Below the pieces are notes generated by a model. The model had not been told where the DNA came from and ran no database searches. It saw only the letters and a program-made list of their open reading frames with translations. Below, piece by piece: positions 18,368 through 27,161 of a stretch of DNA of 64,000 bases. Location of the stretch: NCBI RefSeq assembly GCF_041320605.1, contig NZ_CP166679.1:1240001-1304000 (forward strand), in the 5' to 3' direction. Source of the stretch: Arenibacter antarcticus (lineage in GTDB: Bacteria; Bacteroidota; Bacteroidia; Flavobacteriales; Flavobacteriaceae). Position 1 is the stretch's first letter, and each line of letters opens with the position of its first letter. A program made the position numbers and the translations under genes.

Positions 18368-20173
18368 TTATTTCACTTCCTGTACCTCAGTTTTATCTGA
18401 AATCCCATTTTCATTAAATGCTTCTATACTAAAATAATATCGCGTATCGCGATCGAGGTTGCGCATAAAATGTTCATTTACATCATAAATCAACCAGGAG
18501 TGGTATAATTTATCTGGTGCGATACCCCAGCGGATATTGTAACCCTGTGCTCCTTTCACCGCGTTCCAGATAAAAGAGGCATCTCTTCTGTCTTCCTCCC
18601 GGGATATTTCAAATCCCTTCACCTTTTCCGGTTTCTTTCCTAAACCTTTTCCAAATACCCTTATTTCTGATAATGCCAGGTTATTTCCCGGAACCTCCAC
18701 ATTATTGTAGCGTACGTATTTTCCTCGTATAGGTTGATTAAGGGGGATGTAGGCATTTGGCGCATCTTTATAACTCCCACTTCTGTCTACAACAGTTTCC
18801 CAGTTTTTTCCCTCCTCTGAAACCTCCAGTGTGAATCGATGTCGTAGGCCTTCGGTACGGGTATAAATGCCCGACTCCTGATCATGAAAATTCAATTGAA
18901 AAGCATAAATATTTCCAGGTGAAGGCATTTCGATCTTAACCCATTGCTCATCATTATTGGATTCAGCAACCCAAAAGGATTTTGGGCTTTCATCGGTTAA
19001 CAGCTTAGAAATAATTTCACTTTCACTATTCTTTTCAAGTGGCATTTCGGTGATGTCATAATCATCATAGGTAGAAGTACTTTTTTTCACCTGCATTTGT
19101 GAAGATGAAACCGTTGTTTTTCCTTTGTAAGAAAGCAACATCCAGCCACTATGCTGTCCTGCTTTTGTTGGATGATTTGGCCCGAATAAAGGGTAATCGC
19201 CATAGCTGGTGTTGGAATACATTAATCCTTCATCATCAAAATAAGTGGGGAACATGGATAGACGACGTTCCCAATGAGAATTTGAAGCCAATGCCATGGT
19301 AGCAAAATGCCAGTATTGGCCATTGGTTTGTTTCACGGTAATACCATGGCCTGCCCCATTAGCAAAACCGCCCGGCTTGAAACTCATGGGATTATTCTTC
19401 ATGTAAGTAAAAGGACCAAGTGGGGTTTCACCAATATAAGCAGCATCGGCATACACATTAAATTGCGTCCCGGGCGCAGCATACTGTAAATAGTATTTCC
19501 CGTCGTGTTTGGTCATCGAGGCACCTTCCATGTATCCCTCCTTTAAGGTTGGATGGTAATTATTTTCGCCAAAACGTTCCCAACCATGTTCTTCTTCAAC
19601 CAAATTGAAAAGTTCTTTCTCAACTCCGGTTTCAAGAAAACGATCGTCTTTATTCAGCATTTTCACACGAAGGGGATGTTTGTTTGACGAGCCCCAATAC
19701 AGATAGGTTTTCCCGTCGTCATCAATAAACAACTCCGAATCTTGGAGGTTTTTGGTAATTGAAGCGGTAGGTGTCCACTCCCCTTTTTTTGGGTCATCGG
19801 TATAAAGAATACTTCCGTAACCTGCGGGATCACCTGCAAAATATACCAGCGAATCTTTATAATTGAATGCGGTTGGGGCATTGGAACCCTCGAAAAACCA
19901 TTGTTTAGGTTTAATAAATTCCCAGTTAATCAAATCGGTGGAATGCCAATAACCAAAAGACCGAGTGACAAACATGTAGTATTCACCACGAAATTCGATT
20001 ACTGCGGGATCTGCACCGGAACGGTAGGAAATATTCTTACTCGAATTATAAACCATATAGGTATAATCAATATCCAGAGGATTGATATAAGTTTCCGGAA
20101 CCACTTCCTGTGCATATATTATTACACTTACTAGTAAAACCGCTGTTGTAATTATTTTTTTAAAATTTTTCAT
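18368..20173 (-). CDS. GH43-like glycosidase with discoidin-type and FN3 domains
   Basis: Secreted five-bladed beta-propeller glycosidase, 601 residues, signal peptide about 1-22 (ending IYAQ). The GH43 catalytic pattern is visible: D55 in RSGADPAV (base), an Asp in QDSELFIDDDG (pKa modulator) and the Glu in YMEGASM (acid). After the propeller (to about residue 330) comes an F5/8 C-like beta-sandwich (about 370-500, with LRHRFTLEVS and GKYVRYNN) and a C-terminal fibronectin III domain (about 510-598). It probably acts on a side chain (arabinosyl, xylosyl or galactosyl). A degraded second copy lies at 13750-14278. Spacing to neighbours is 50 bp and 37 bp. Confidence 0.88.
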   Translation of the reverse strand: MKNFKKIITTAVLLVSVIIYAQEVVPETYINPLDIDYTYMVYNSSKNISYRSGADPAVIEFRGEYYMFVTRSFGYWHSTDLINWEFIKPKQWFFEGSNAPTAFNYKDSLVYFAGDPAGYGSILYTDDPKKGEWTPTASITKNLQDSELFIDDDGKTYLYWGSSNKHPLRVKMLNKDDRFLETGVEKELFNLVEEEHGWERFGENNYHPTLKEGYMEGASMTKHDGKYYLQYAAPGTQFNVYADAAYIGETPLGPFTYMKNNPMSFKPGGFANGAGHGITVKQTNGQYWHFATMALASNSHWERRLSMFPTYFDDEGLMYSNTSYGDYPLFGPNHPTKAGQHSGWMLLSYKGKTTVSSSQMQVKKSTSTYDDYDITEMPLEKNSESEIISKLLTDESPKSFWVAESNNDEQWVKIEMPSPGNIYAFQLNFHDQESGIYTRTEGLRHRFTLEVSEEGKNWETVVDRSGSYKDAPNAYIPLNQPIRGKYVRYNNVEVPGNNLALSEIRVFGKGLGKKPEKVKGFEISREEDRRDASFIWNAVKGAQGYNIRWGIAPDKLYHSWLIYDVNEHFMRNLDRDTRYYFSIEAFNENGISDKTEVQEVK

Positions 20174-20223
20174 CTGGTTCCGTTTTACACAATTTTATGA
20201 TTGCAAAATTCTTTGGTCGTTCT

Positions 20224-21012
20224 CTATTCAGATCGTTTTAGTGAAAACAACCAGGGCAATAAATCAGGCTCAGCAAAAACCGAATCCCAACTGTTATGAT
20301 TGGCATCACTATAAAGGGTGAGATTTGGATACCCACCATATTCCATAATTTTTGCAGCTATATCCAATGACAATCGTGGGTCTACTACATTATCCCGTGC
20401 CCCATGAAAAATCCACAAGGGAACTTTATCTGCATATGCTTCCGATGCTTTTAAATCTCCCCCACCACAAATGGGTATTGCAGCGGCAAACATATCTGGC
20501 TTTCTATACAGCATCTCAAAAGTACCCATACCTCCCATAGACAATCCCATTACGTAGATTTGATCCGTTTTTACATACGGTTTCTTTACGATAGAATCCA
20601 TCAACGCCATAGTCAGATCTAATGCCTTTGTGGGCCCCTCACTATATAGAAAGGTTAATTCCAGGGGTTGCTTATTGCGATTTACTTTTACGCTGGACCA
20701 ATAATCCTCTTGCGGACATTGTGGAAAAATGATAATAGCAGGGTATTTTTCCCTATTAGCATCTTCTAAAAACAAAGAACTCCCGTGAGTCAATTGCTTG
20801 GTATTATCACTACCCCTTTCTCCTGCCCCATGTAAAAACAGCACCACAGGATACTGCTCAGAGTCCGAAAAATCTTTAGGATATAAAATTCGATATTTTA
20901 AAGAATCTGCCCCTTTCTTAAAAGTTGCCGCTTGGTAAAGATCCTTTTGTGCGTAGGTAGCAACGTTACCCAGACAAAACATGAATAATAATAGTCTTAT
21001 TTTAGTTCCCAT
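20224..21012 (-). CDS. Secreted alpha/beta-hydrolase (phospholipase/carboxylesterase-like)
   Basis: Serine hydrolase of 262 residues, signal peptide about 1-21 (ending TYAQ). The catalytic triad can be assigned: nucleophile S158 in GLSMGG, acid D207 or D211 in HGARDNVVDP, and H239 in DANHNSWD; the oxyanion region is FLHGAGERG. This is the poly(3-hydroxybutyrate)/feruloyl-esterase-like group often found in PULs as acetyl or feruloyl esterases. It overlaps the end of the upstream GH144 gene by 11 bp, so the two are translationally coupled, and its likely job is removing ester decorations from the glycan. Confidence 0.88.
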   Translation of the reverse strand: MGTKIRLLLFMFCLGNVATYAQKDLYQAATFKKGADSLKYRILYPKDFSDSEQYPVVLFLHGAGERGSDNTKQLTHGSSLFLEDANREKYPAIIIFPQCPQEDYWSSVKVNRNKQPLELTFLYSEGPTKALDLTMALMDSIVKKPYVKTDQIYVMGLSMGGMGTFEMLYRKPDMFAAAIPICGGGDLKASEAYADKVPLWIFHGARDNVVDPRLSLDIAAKIMEYGGYPNLTLYSDANHNSWDSVFAEPDLLPWLFSLKRSE

Positions 21013-22384
21013 ATGTAAATCCTAATTTTGTTAAACCTGCTTTAACCTCTTTGTTCTGCATAAACAGTTTCCACAGCAGTCCCGTTCTGTAATTCTCAAT
21101 CATGATGATCTGTGGTCCTTGGTCTATTGCCAGATATGCTTCTGCCACCCAAAAATTATACTGCGGACTAAAGGCGTCGTAAAATCCCGCCGGTCCCAAC
21201 AGTTTATCTTTATGTTGATAAAAATAGTGCATGGCCTTTAGCGATTCTGTTGGGGTGTAGGGTATAGAGCTTATGGCCGCCGTGGGGGAAATTACACCCA
21301 CATCATTAGCGGGGGAATGGGCGCTATACCCCAGACTGCCATCTGAATTTCTTGAATAACTAGCGGATAAACCCCAACAATCTGGACCGTACCCTATAAA
21401 TTGCTTGGGATTCTCTACAGCATACCGATAATTGATGCTGGCATGATTGATACTTACTTCCCCATAATCCACAAACTCATCTTTTAACCCTATTGGGTTT
21501 AATCCCAAAAACGAGTAGTGCGAAAAAAACAAAGGTCCTCCATAGGTCTCCGAGCCCGGATGTTTCACCAGCAATGGGTAATTATAAGTGGTTTTATCCG
21601 ATTTTATATCCCCATTAGTTGCCCAGCCATTCGTATATACTTCCTTGGAAATAGAATAATCCGGTGAGGCCGCTGCCAAAACGTACGCAATTAAGGTTTC
21701 GTTATAGCCTTTAAGCTGTAGGTTGATGTCAAAATTATGATCAGGGCTCCAATGCCAATAGAGTACATTTTGGTTTTGAGTGTACCAATCCCATTCCACC
21801 CCTTTCCACAAGTCATCGGCCTTAGTAGCCAGTTCCTTTTCCGCTGGGGAACCCTCCTTAAAATATTCTTTTATGGTAATCAGGCCTTGGACCAAAAAAG
21901 CGGTTTCCACCAAATCGCCACCGTTGTCCATTGTGCTAAAAGGCTTTACTTTCCCGGTGTTTCCATCCAGCCAGTGGGGCCAGGCTCCATGGAATCGGTC
22001 CGCATTCTCTAGAAAATCCAGCATCTTTTGCAACCTTGCAACTGCCTGTTCCCTAGGGATATAATTACGCTCTATGCCTACCAAAAGAGCCATAAGACCA
22101 AAACCGGTTCCCCCAGTGGTTACCGTACTGGCATCATTCGCCGGATTATCTGGATGATAGCGCTCCCTAGCACAGCCCGAGTTGACCTCCGCATAATCCC
22201 AGAAATATTTAAAAGTTTCCCTTTGGGTAAGGTCCATCAATTCCTCATCCGATATCACCTCAACTATTGGAGGTTCCTCTTTGGGCGGATCGGGCAATTG
22301 TGATTCCCCGGTAGGCCCTTGGGAGCCATCCCCAGAGCAGGAAAAGAATAAGGCAAGCGAAAAGAATATAAAAATAGCTCTCAT
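21002..22384 (-). CDS. GH144-type (PF10091) glucanase lipoprotein, copy A
   Basis: An (alpha/alpha)6-barrel glycosidase of the glucoamylase-like PF10091 family; the characterised member in GH144 is an endo-beta-1,2-glucanase from Chitinophaga. The 460 residues begin with a lipoprotein signal (LALFFSC, C16). Family blocks are TQRETFKYFWDYAEVNSGCARER, GGTGFGLMALLVGIER, DRFHGAWPHWLDG, MDNGGDLVETAFLVQGL, and IDQGPQIIMIENYRTGLLW near the C-terminus (each shown in part). Lipidation suggests placement at the outer membrane. It is followed by copy B's homologous sequence on its upstream side (58-bp gap) and overlaps the esterase gene downstream by 11 bp. Confidence 0.88.
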   Translation of the reverse strand: MRAIFIFFSLALFFSCSGDGSQGPTGESQLPDPPKEEPPIVEVISDEELMDLTQRETFKYFWDYAEVNSGCARERYHPDNPANDASTVTTGGTGFGLMALLVGIERNYIPREQAVARLQKMLDFLENADRFHGAWPHWLDGNTGKVKPFSTMDNGGDLVETAFLVQGLITIKEYFKEGSPAEKELATKADDLWKGVEWDWYTQNQNVLYWHWSPDHNFDINLQLKGYNETLIAYVLAAASPDYSISKEVYTNGWATNGDIKSDKTTYNYPLLVKHPGSETYGGPLFFSHYSFLGLNPIGLKDEFVDYGEVSINHASINYRYAVENPKQFIGYGPDCWGLSASYSRNSDGSLGYSAHSPANDVGVISPTAAISSIPYTPTESLKAMHYFYQHKDKLLGPAGFYDAFSPQYNFWVAEAYLAIDQGPQIIMIENYRTGLLWKLFMQNKEVKAGLTKLGFTYGN

Positions 22385-22442
22385 TTACATATTTATGGGA
22401 TAGCGAAATTTGGTTTCTGAAGGTTCAGGGAATCTGTAGATG

Positions 22443-23819
22443 TTATTCTGCAGCGCTACTTGTGAACCCTAGTTTTTTTAATCCTTTTTGAACATCTTTA
22501 TTGCTCATAAACAGCTCCCATAACATTCCGGATCTATAATTTTCGATCATTACAGGAATAGGGCCTTGGTCAATAGCCAAGTACCGTGGAACGCTCCAAT
22601 TATGCTCAAAACTAAAGGCATCATAAGGTCCATATTTCCCGATCAGGGAATCTTGTTCCTGATACATATAGCGCAAAAATCGAATACTCTCTTCTGGAGT
22701 ATAGGGCATAGACGATAGAGCAGCTGTAGGTGTAATTACGCCTAAATCTTTATCTGGCCGGTGGGCCGAATATCCTTCCATGGAGTAGCTTGATGAATGT
22801 CCCCATAAATTCTCCCCGTATCCCTTATAATTATTAGGATTGGCTACTGCATGTTCGTAATGGATAAGAGCATGATTCCGATTTAGCTTCCAATAATCAC
22901 CATATTGATCTGTTAATCCTTTTGGATTTAATCCCAAATAGGAATAGTGGGCCCAGAACAAAGGACCAACTGGTGATTTATCGTGCTCGTAATGGTTTAA
23001 TTCGGTTTCAAGGCCATAATAGACAGTGTCTTTAGCAATTTCACCATTTAACGCCCATCCCTTATCGTAAACTTCTCTATCTATTGGGTGCGTAGGAGAG
23101 GCTGCGGCAAGAACATACATCACCAAAGCTTCATTATAACCCCCAACAGGGAAGTTCATATCCCATCCATAATTAGGAGACCAATGCCAATACATCACTT
23201 TTTCCCCTCCTTTGGTATACCAGTCCCATTCTACTTCCTCCCATAATTTTTGGATTCTACTGCTAATGGATTTCTCTGCCTCGGTAGTACCTCGTCTATC
23301 AAAAAATTCCTTTACGGTAAGTAGGCCCTGCACTAAAAAAGCAGACTCTACAAGATCTCCACCATCATCCATTTTACTAAAGGGAGTTGTGGTTCCATCG
23401 GGTTTTAACCAGTGTGGCCATACGCCGTGAAAACGATCTGCTTTCTCCAGAAAATCCAGTATCCGCAAGTAACGTTCTGCCGCCTGTTCTTGGGTAATGA
23501 ATCCACGCTCCACACCAACCAAAATAGCCATTAGTCCAAATCCGGACCCTCCAATGGTAATTATATCCTTATCGTGACTGGGATAAATATTGTCCATATG
23601 TATCCGTTCTCTTGCCAAGCCTGAAATAGGTTCGGCCCCTTCCCAAAAATAATCGAAGGTCTGCCTTTGAACTTTGTCCAGCAATTCAGCGTCTGTGCCG
23701 TTTTCTATTATGGAGTTGTTAGCAATAGCCTGATTTTTTGCATTGGACTTTTTTTGGCCGTTACAACTTGTTAAAAAAAGTGCAACGACCATTGTTAATG
23801 TAACTATAGATAATCTCAT
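22443..23819 (-). CDS. GH144-type (PF10091) glucanase lipoprotein, copy B
   Basis: Paralogue of the neighbouring copy A, 458 residues, lipobox LFLTSC (C19). It keeps the same conserved blocks: QRQTFDYFWEGAEPISGLARER, GGSGFGLMAILVGVERG, DRFHGVWPHWLKPDG, MDDGGDLVESAFLVQG and DQGPIPVMIENYRSGMLW (each shown in part). The two copies have diverged through the linker and the middle of the barrel, so this is an old duplication that likely split roles, for example polymer versus oligosaccharide or endo versus exo. It lies 10 bp after the LamG surface protein. Activity on beta-1,2-glucan is inferred from the family only. Confidence 0.88.
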   Translation of the reverse strand: MRLSIVTLTMVVALFLTSCNGQKKSNAKNQAIANNSIIENGTDAELLDKVQRQTFDYFWEGAEPISGLARERIHMDNIYPSHDKDIITIGGSGFGLMAILVGVERGFITQEQAAERYLRILDFLEKADRFHGVWPHWLKPDGTTTPFSKMDDGGDLVESAFLVQGLLTVKEFFDRRGTTEAEKSISSRIQKLWEEVEWDWYTKGGEKVMYWHWSPNYGWDMNFPVGGYNEALVMYVLAAASPTHPIDREVYDKGWALNGEIAKDTVYYGLETELNHYEHDKSPVGPLFWAHYSYLGLNPKGLTDQYGDYWKLNRNHALIHYEHAVANPNNYKGYGENLWGHSSSYSMEGYSAHRPDKDLGVITPTAALSSMPYTPEESIRFLRYMYQEQDSLIGKYGPYDAFSFEHNWSVPRYLAIDQGPIPVMIENYRSGMLWELFMSNKDVQKGLKKLGFTSSAAE

Positions 23820-23829
23820 ATTCTAAATC

Positions 23830-25584
23830 CTATAAATCGGTATTTCTTATGTTTTGTATTTCTTCTTGTGACAAGGCTTTGTTGAACAACCTCAGTTCAT
23901 CTATAAAGCTGGCATCGTATGAATGCCCCCATTCGGTAAACCTAGGTGCCCCAGACCCTACGGATAGCAGGTCGCAACCAGTCCAATCCACACCTGAAAA
24001 ATCTGATTCTTTAACAATTTCTCCATCAAAATACACGATAGCCTTACCGTTTGCAATTGTAAATGCCATATGCACCCATCCGGTTGTGGTAGGATCCAAT
24101 GATGCAGCAGCACCGCCATCTACCCAAGTATCTGCAGTACCATTGCCAACATTTAATTTAAATGTCTGATTAGTGGCATTACCTTCCCTAAAAAATCTGA
24201 ATCCGTTAGTCCGTAAATTTTGTACGGTTGGAAATTCTGGCCTTTCCAAATCCTCTGGTCCCATAACCAAAATCCCTGCTCTATCTGGAGCGGCATTTAG
24301 GTTGTACCAGAAGGTAGCGCTAAACTCGGGTGTGGTCAATCCGGTTGTAGGATAGGTTAAATAGGAATCTGCCGCTCCTGCATAGGCATCTGTACCCCTA
24401 ACGCTTTCCCCAGCGAAACCAGGCGCACCTATAATTGTAGCGGCTGCATTCGTGAATTTATTCTTGGTATCCCCGTCAAAAGCTAGGTAAAACATTTCCC
24501 CGTCAAATTCCCCGGTATAGGGATTGGTAATATTGATCATGTTCTGGATATCGGCCTCGGTCAATGCTGTGTTGAACAAGCGGAGTTCATCCATAGCGCT
24601 GTTATCGGATTTATGGTCCCAATAGCTAAATGTCTCCCCTCCGGATCCAATGGTCATTTTATCGCACCCTGTCCAATCTACAGGCGCACCTAGTGTAGCA
24701 GTTCTAACTGGCACGCCATTAAAAAAGATCGTGCTTTCTGTTGCGGAGATAGATAGAGCAATATGTACCCATTCCCCAGCGGTTACATCGAGCACCCCGC
24801 CATCGTTCCAGCTTTCTCCGGTGCCAATACCTACATTGGCTTTTATAGTCTGATTAGTAGCACTGCCTTCCCTAAACAACCGAATCCCTTGATTGCGATC
24901 ATCGGCATCGTCCCCGATAACAAGAATACCTGCCCGATCTGGGCTGGCATCTACCTTATACCAAAAGGCCGCGGTGAATTCGGTCCCCAGTAGGCCATCG
25001 GTTGGATATGTTAGATAGGCGTCCGTTGCTCCTTGGTATGCGTTGGTCCCGATTAAGCCCAGACCGGCAAATCCGGGAGTTCCCACTTTGTCTGCCTTTT
25101 TAAGACCAACTAGATCAAAATAATCCCCATCAAACGGCATATAGAAAGTCTCCCCAGCAAAAAGTGGAGTATAGGCGGGCTCTTTTTCAAAATTTACTGT
25201 AGCCACTGTAGTCTTCCCTTCCGTATCTGTCGCGGAAATGGAAAGCTCATGGGAACCATCGGTCAATTTATCATAGACCAGGTCTTTTTCCATAAATCGA
25301 CGGTAATCTTTAAAACTGCTGTAGGTTCCAATCTTTCCCCCGTCCAACATCACGTCTATCTTGGCAATCTCTATATCATCGGTCACCTCAAAATCGATTG
25401 TAATGGAGGTTACCACATCCAACACTTTTATTTTCACCCCTTCCGTAGGGTAATTGATCTTTATCTGTGGCGCGGTGGCATCGGTCCCTGGATCAACTTG
25501 TGTTATAGCATCTATTCCCTGATCACAACCGTAGAAAAAAAACACGGCGATCAAGCTGGCACATATTAGTTTAAGATTTTTCAT
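23830..25584 (-). CDS. Surface glycan-binding lipoprotein with two LamG domains
   Basis: Occupies the SusE/SusF position of the PUL and probably binds the polysaccharide at the cell surface. I start at the ATG at 25584 (MKNLKL); the longer reading adds 17 residues lacking signal-peptide character. The 584 residues comprise a lipobox (FFYGC, C20), an Ig-like domain (about 30-125, DGSHELSISATDTEG) and two concanavalin A-like LamG/Laminin_G_3 domains (about 140-345 and 355-583). The two share FYMPFDGDYF/FYLAFDGDTK openings, TAFWYKVDASPDRAGILV/ATFWYNLNAAPDRAGILV cores and DELRLFNTALTEADIQN/DELRLFNKALSQEEIQN endings, so they are an internal duplication. It is 16 bp after SusD and 10 bp before GH144 copy B. 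Confidence 0.88.
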   Translation of the reverse strand: MKNLKLICASLIAVFFFYGCDQGIDAITQVDPGTDATAPQIKINYPTEGVKIKVLDVVTSITIDFEVTDDIEIAKIDVMLDGGKIGTYSSFKDYRRFMEKDLVYDKLTDGSHELSISATDTEGKTTVATVNFEKEPAYTPLFAGETFYMPFDGDYFDLVGLKKADKVGTPGFAGLGLIGTNAYQGATDAYLTYPTDGLLGTEFTAAFWYKVDASPDRAGILVIGDDADDRNQGIRLFREGSATNQTIKANVGIGTGESWNDGGVLDVTAGEWVHIALSISATESTIFFNGVPVRTATLGAPVDWTGCDKMTIGSGGETFSYWDHKSDNSAMDELRLFNTALTEADIQNMINITNPYTGEFDGEMFYLAFDGDTKNKFTNAAATIIGAPGFAGESVRGTDAYAGAADSYLTYPTTGLTTPEFSATFWYNLNAAPDRAGILVMGPEDLERPEFPTVQNLRTNGFRFFREGNATNQTFKLNVGNGTADTWVDGGAAASLDPTTTGWVHMAFTIANGKAIVYFDGEIVKESDFSGVDWTGCDLLSVGSGAPRFTEWGHSYDASFIDELRLFNKALSQEEIQNIRNTDL

Positions 25585-25600
25585 TTTTCTATGTTGTTTG

Positions 25601-27151
25601 TTATTTATTGATTTCCCCCAATATTGGGAATTCATCTATCTGATCCTGATGATAGGTTACAAAGGCTTTATCTTTAGTAAAAGTTCTTCCTTCATAACTC
25701 AACTCTCCATATCTTTCCAACCTAACCATATCAAAAAACCGCTTGCCCCATTCCATTGCCAGTTCAGCATATTTTTCATCCACCAATTGATCTAAAGTCA
25801 CCCCATTTATTGGTGTAAGCCCTGCTCTTCCCCTTACCAAATTAACAGCTTGATCTGCCGTCATGGCAGAATTGGAAGCGCCTTGTACTAAAGATTCTGC
25901 GTACATCAATAGTGTTTCGGCATAACGGTAAACAATGTAATTTTTATTGCTGCCGTAAGAAGTACGCCCAGGAATCAATTGATTAGTTGGCAAATAATGT
26001 TTCCCACTACAAAATATGGCTCTTGCATTATCACTTAACATATCCCCATCCCTAGTGGTAGGAGAAACAAAGGACGGTAATGTTCCTGCCGTATAATTGG
26101 TAGTTGCAATGATACTGTCAATACCATTTTGAGTAAACAACACGGTAGTCTCTAAACGCTTATTTTCTCCTCTATCCAACATAAACGTAACATATTTCAT
26201 GCTAGGCTCAAAAAATCCCCATCCAGCACCGGCACCAGCAACAGCTGGTGTCCAACCGTTAGGACCATAAGGTGAATATTGATGGCTTACCCTATCACCT
26301 GTGCCAACACCAAAATCGGAATATTGAAATTCGAACAGACTTTCATTGCTTAACTTCCCAGGTGTTTTAAACAATTCATAATAATCGTCCATTAAGCTGA
26401 ATTTCCCGGAACTTATAATTTGTCCAGCAGCATCTGCTACCGCTTGGTAATTCTTAAGTTCTTGGTTGGCCAAAGCCTTAATATGCAAAGCGGTATATCT
26501 AGTTACACCTCCAGGTAAATCCGTCCGTTCGTTTGGTCGCATGTTCAACAAAAACGGGAGAGCTTCATCCATCTGATCGGAAAGATGTTGCATCACCTCA
26601 TCCTTTGAAGGAACTGAAGTAACGTTGGCAAAATCATCAAGATCGGAAGATTCGGGAATAAAAACTGCGCCATAAACCTGTGAAAGTTGAAAAAGCAATA
26701 TTGCTCTTAGCACTTTAGCTTCCGCGATGTACTGGTTTCCTTTGGCAATACCATCAGCATCAGCGAACTCCATATATCTTTCAATTTGCTCCATTCCGGT
26801 ATGGGCACGGATAATATCACCATAATAGGTTTCCCATAAGGTTCTGGAACCAAAAAAGGAGTTGTCATATACGTAACGATCTTGATTTTTAAGGCCCTGC
26901 TGGTCCCCTGCCGCATTTACATCATCTCCCCTGGTAGAGACCACCAAGGGTTGTTCCCAACCCCTGTTAGTAACAGTTTGGTAGACCCCGATCAGTGAAA
27001 AAATCATATCGTCGGTTTTCGAAAAGTCGGTACCCCCGGCAAAATTGTTATTGAGTTCCGGTTGATTCAATTCGTTTGAACAGCCAATAAGAAGTACACT
27101 TATCAATGCTAAAATCACCGGAAATCTGTTTGTCTTTATATATAGTTTCAT
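25601..27151 (-). CDS. SusD/RagB-family outer-membrane lipoprotein
   Basis: Lid protein that sits on the SusC barrel and binds glycan. The 516-residue protein has a lipobox (LLIGC, C24), an N-terminal SusD-like TPR region (about 35-200, with LEQIERYMEFADADG-type helices and AEAKVLRAILLFQLSQVYG) and a C-terminal SusD domain ending with the family blocks YRYAETLLMYAESL, AVNLVRGRAGL and EWGKRFFDMVRLERYG. It lies 10 bp after its SusC gene, the standard pair arrangement. No unusual feature is visible. Confidence 0.95.
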   Translation of the reverse strand: MKLYIKTNRFPVILALISVLLIGCSNELNQPELNNNFAGGTDFSKTDDMIFSLIGVYQTVTNRGWEQPLVVSTRGDDVNAAGDQQGLKNQDRYVYDNSFFGSRTLWETYYGDIIRAHTGMEQIERYMEFADADGIAKGNQYIAEAKVLRAILLFQLSQVYGAVFIPESSDLDDFANVTSVPSKDEVMQHLSDQMDEALPFLLNMRPNERTDLPGGVTRYTALHIKALANQELKNYQAVADAAGQIISSGKFSLMDDYYELFKTPGKLSNESLFEFQYSDFGVGTGDRVSHQYSPYGPNGWTPAVAGAGAGWGFFEPSMKYVTFMLDRGENKRLETTVLFTQNGIDSIIATTNYTAGTLPSFVSPTTRDGDMLSDNARAIFCSGKHYLPTNQLIPGRTSYGSNKNYIVYRYAETLLMYAESLVQGASNSAMTADQAVNLVRGRAGLTPINGVTLDQLVDEKYAELAMEWGKRFFDMVRLERYGELSYEGRTFTKDKAFVTYHQDQIDEFPILGEINK

Positions 27152-27161
27152 AGCTGTTTTT

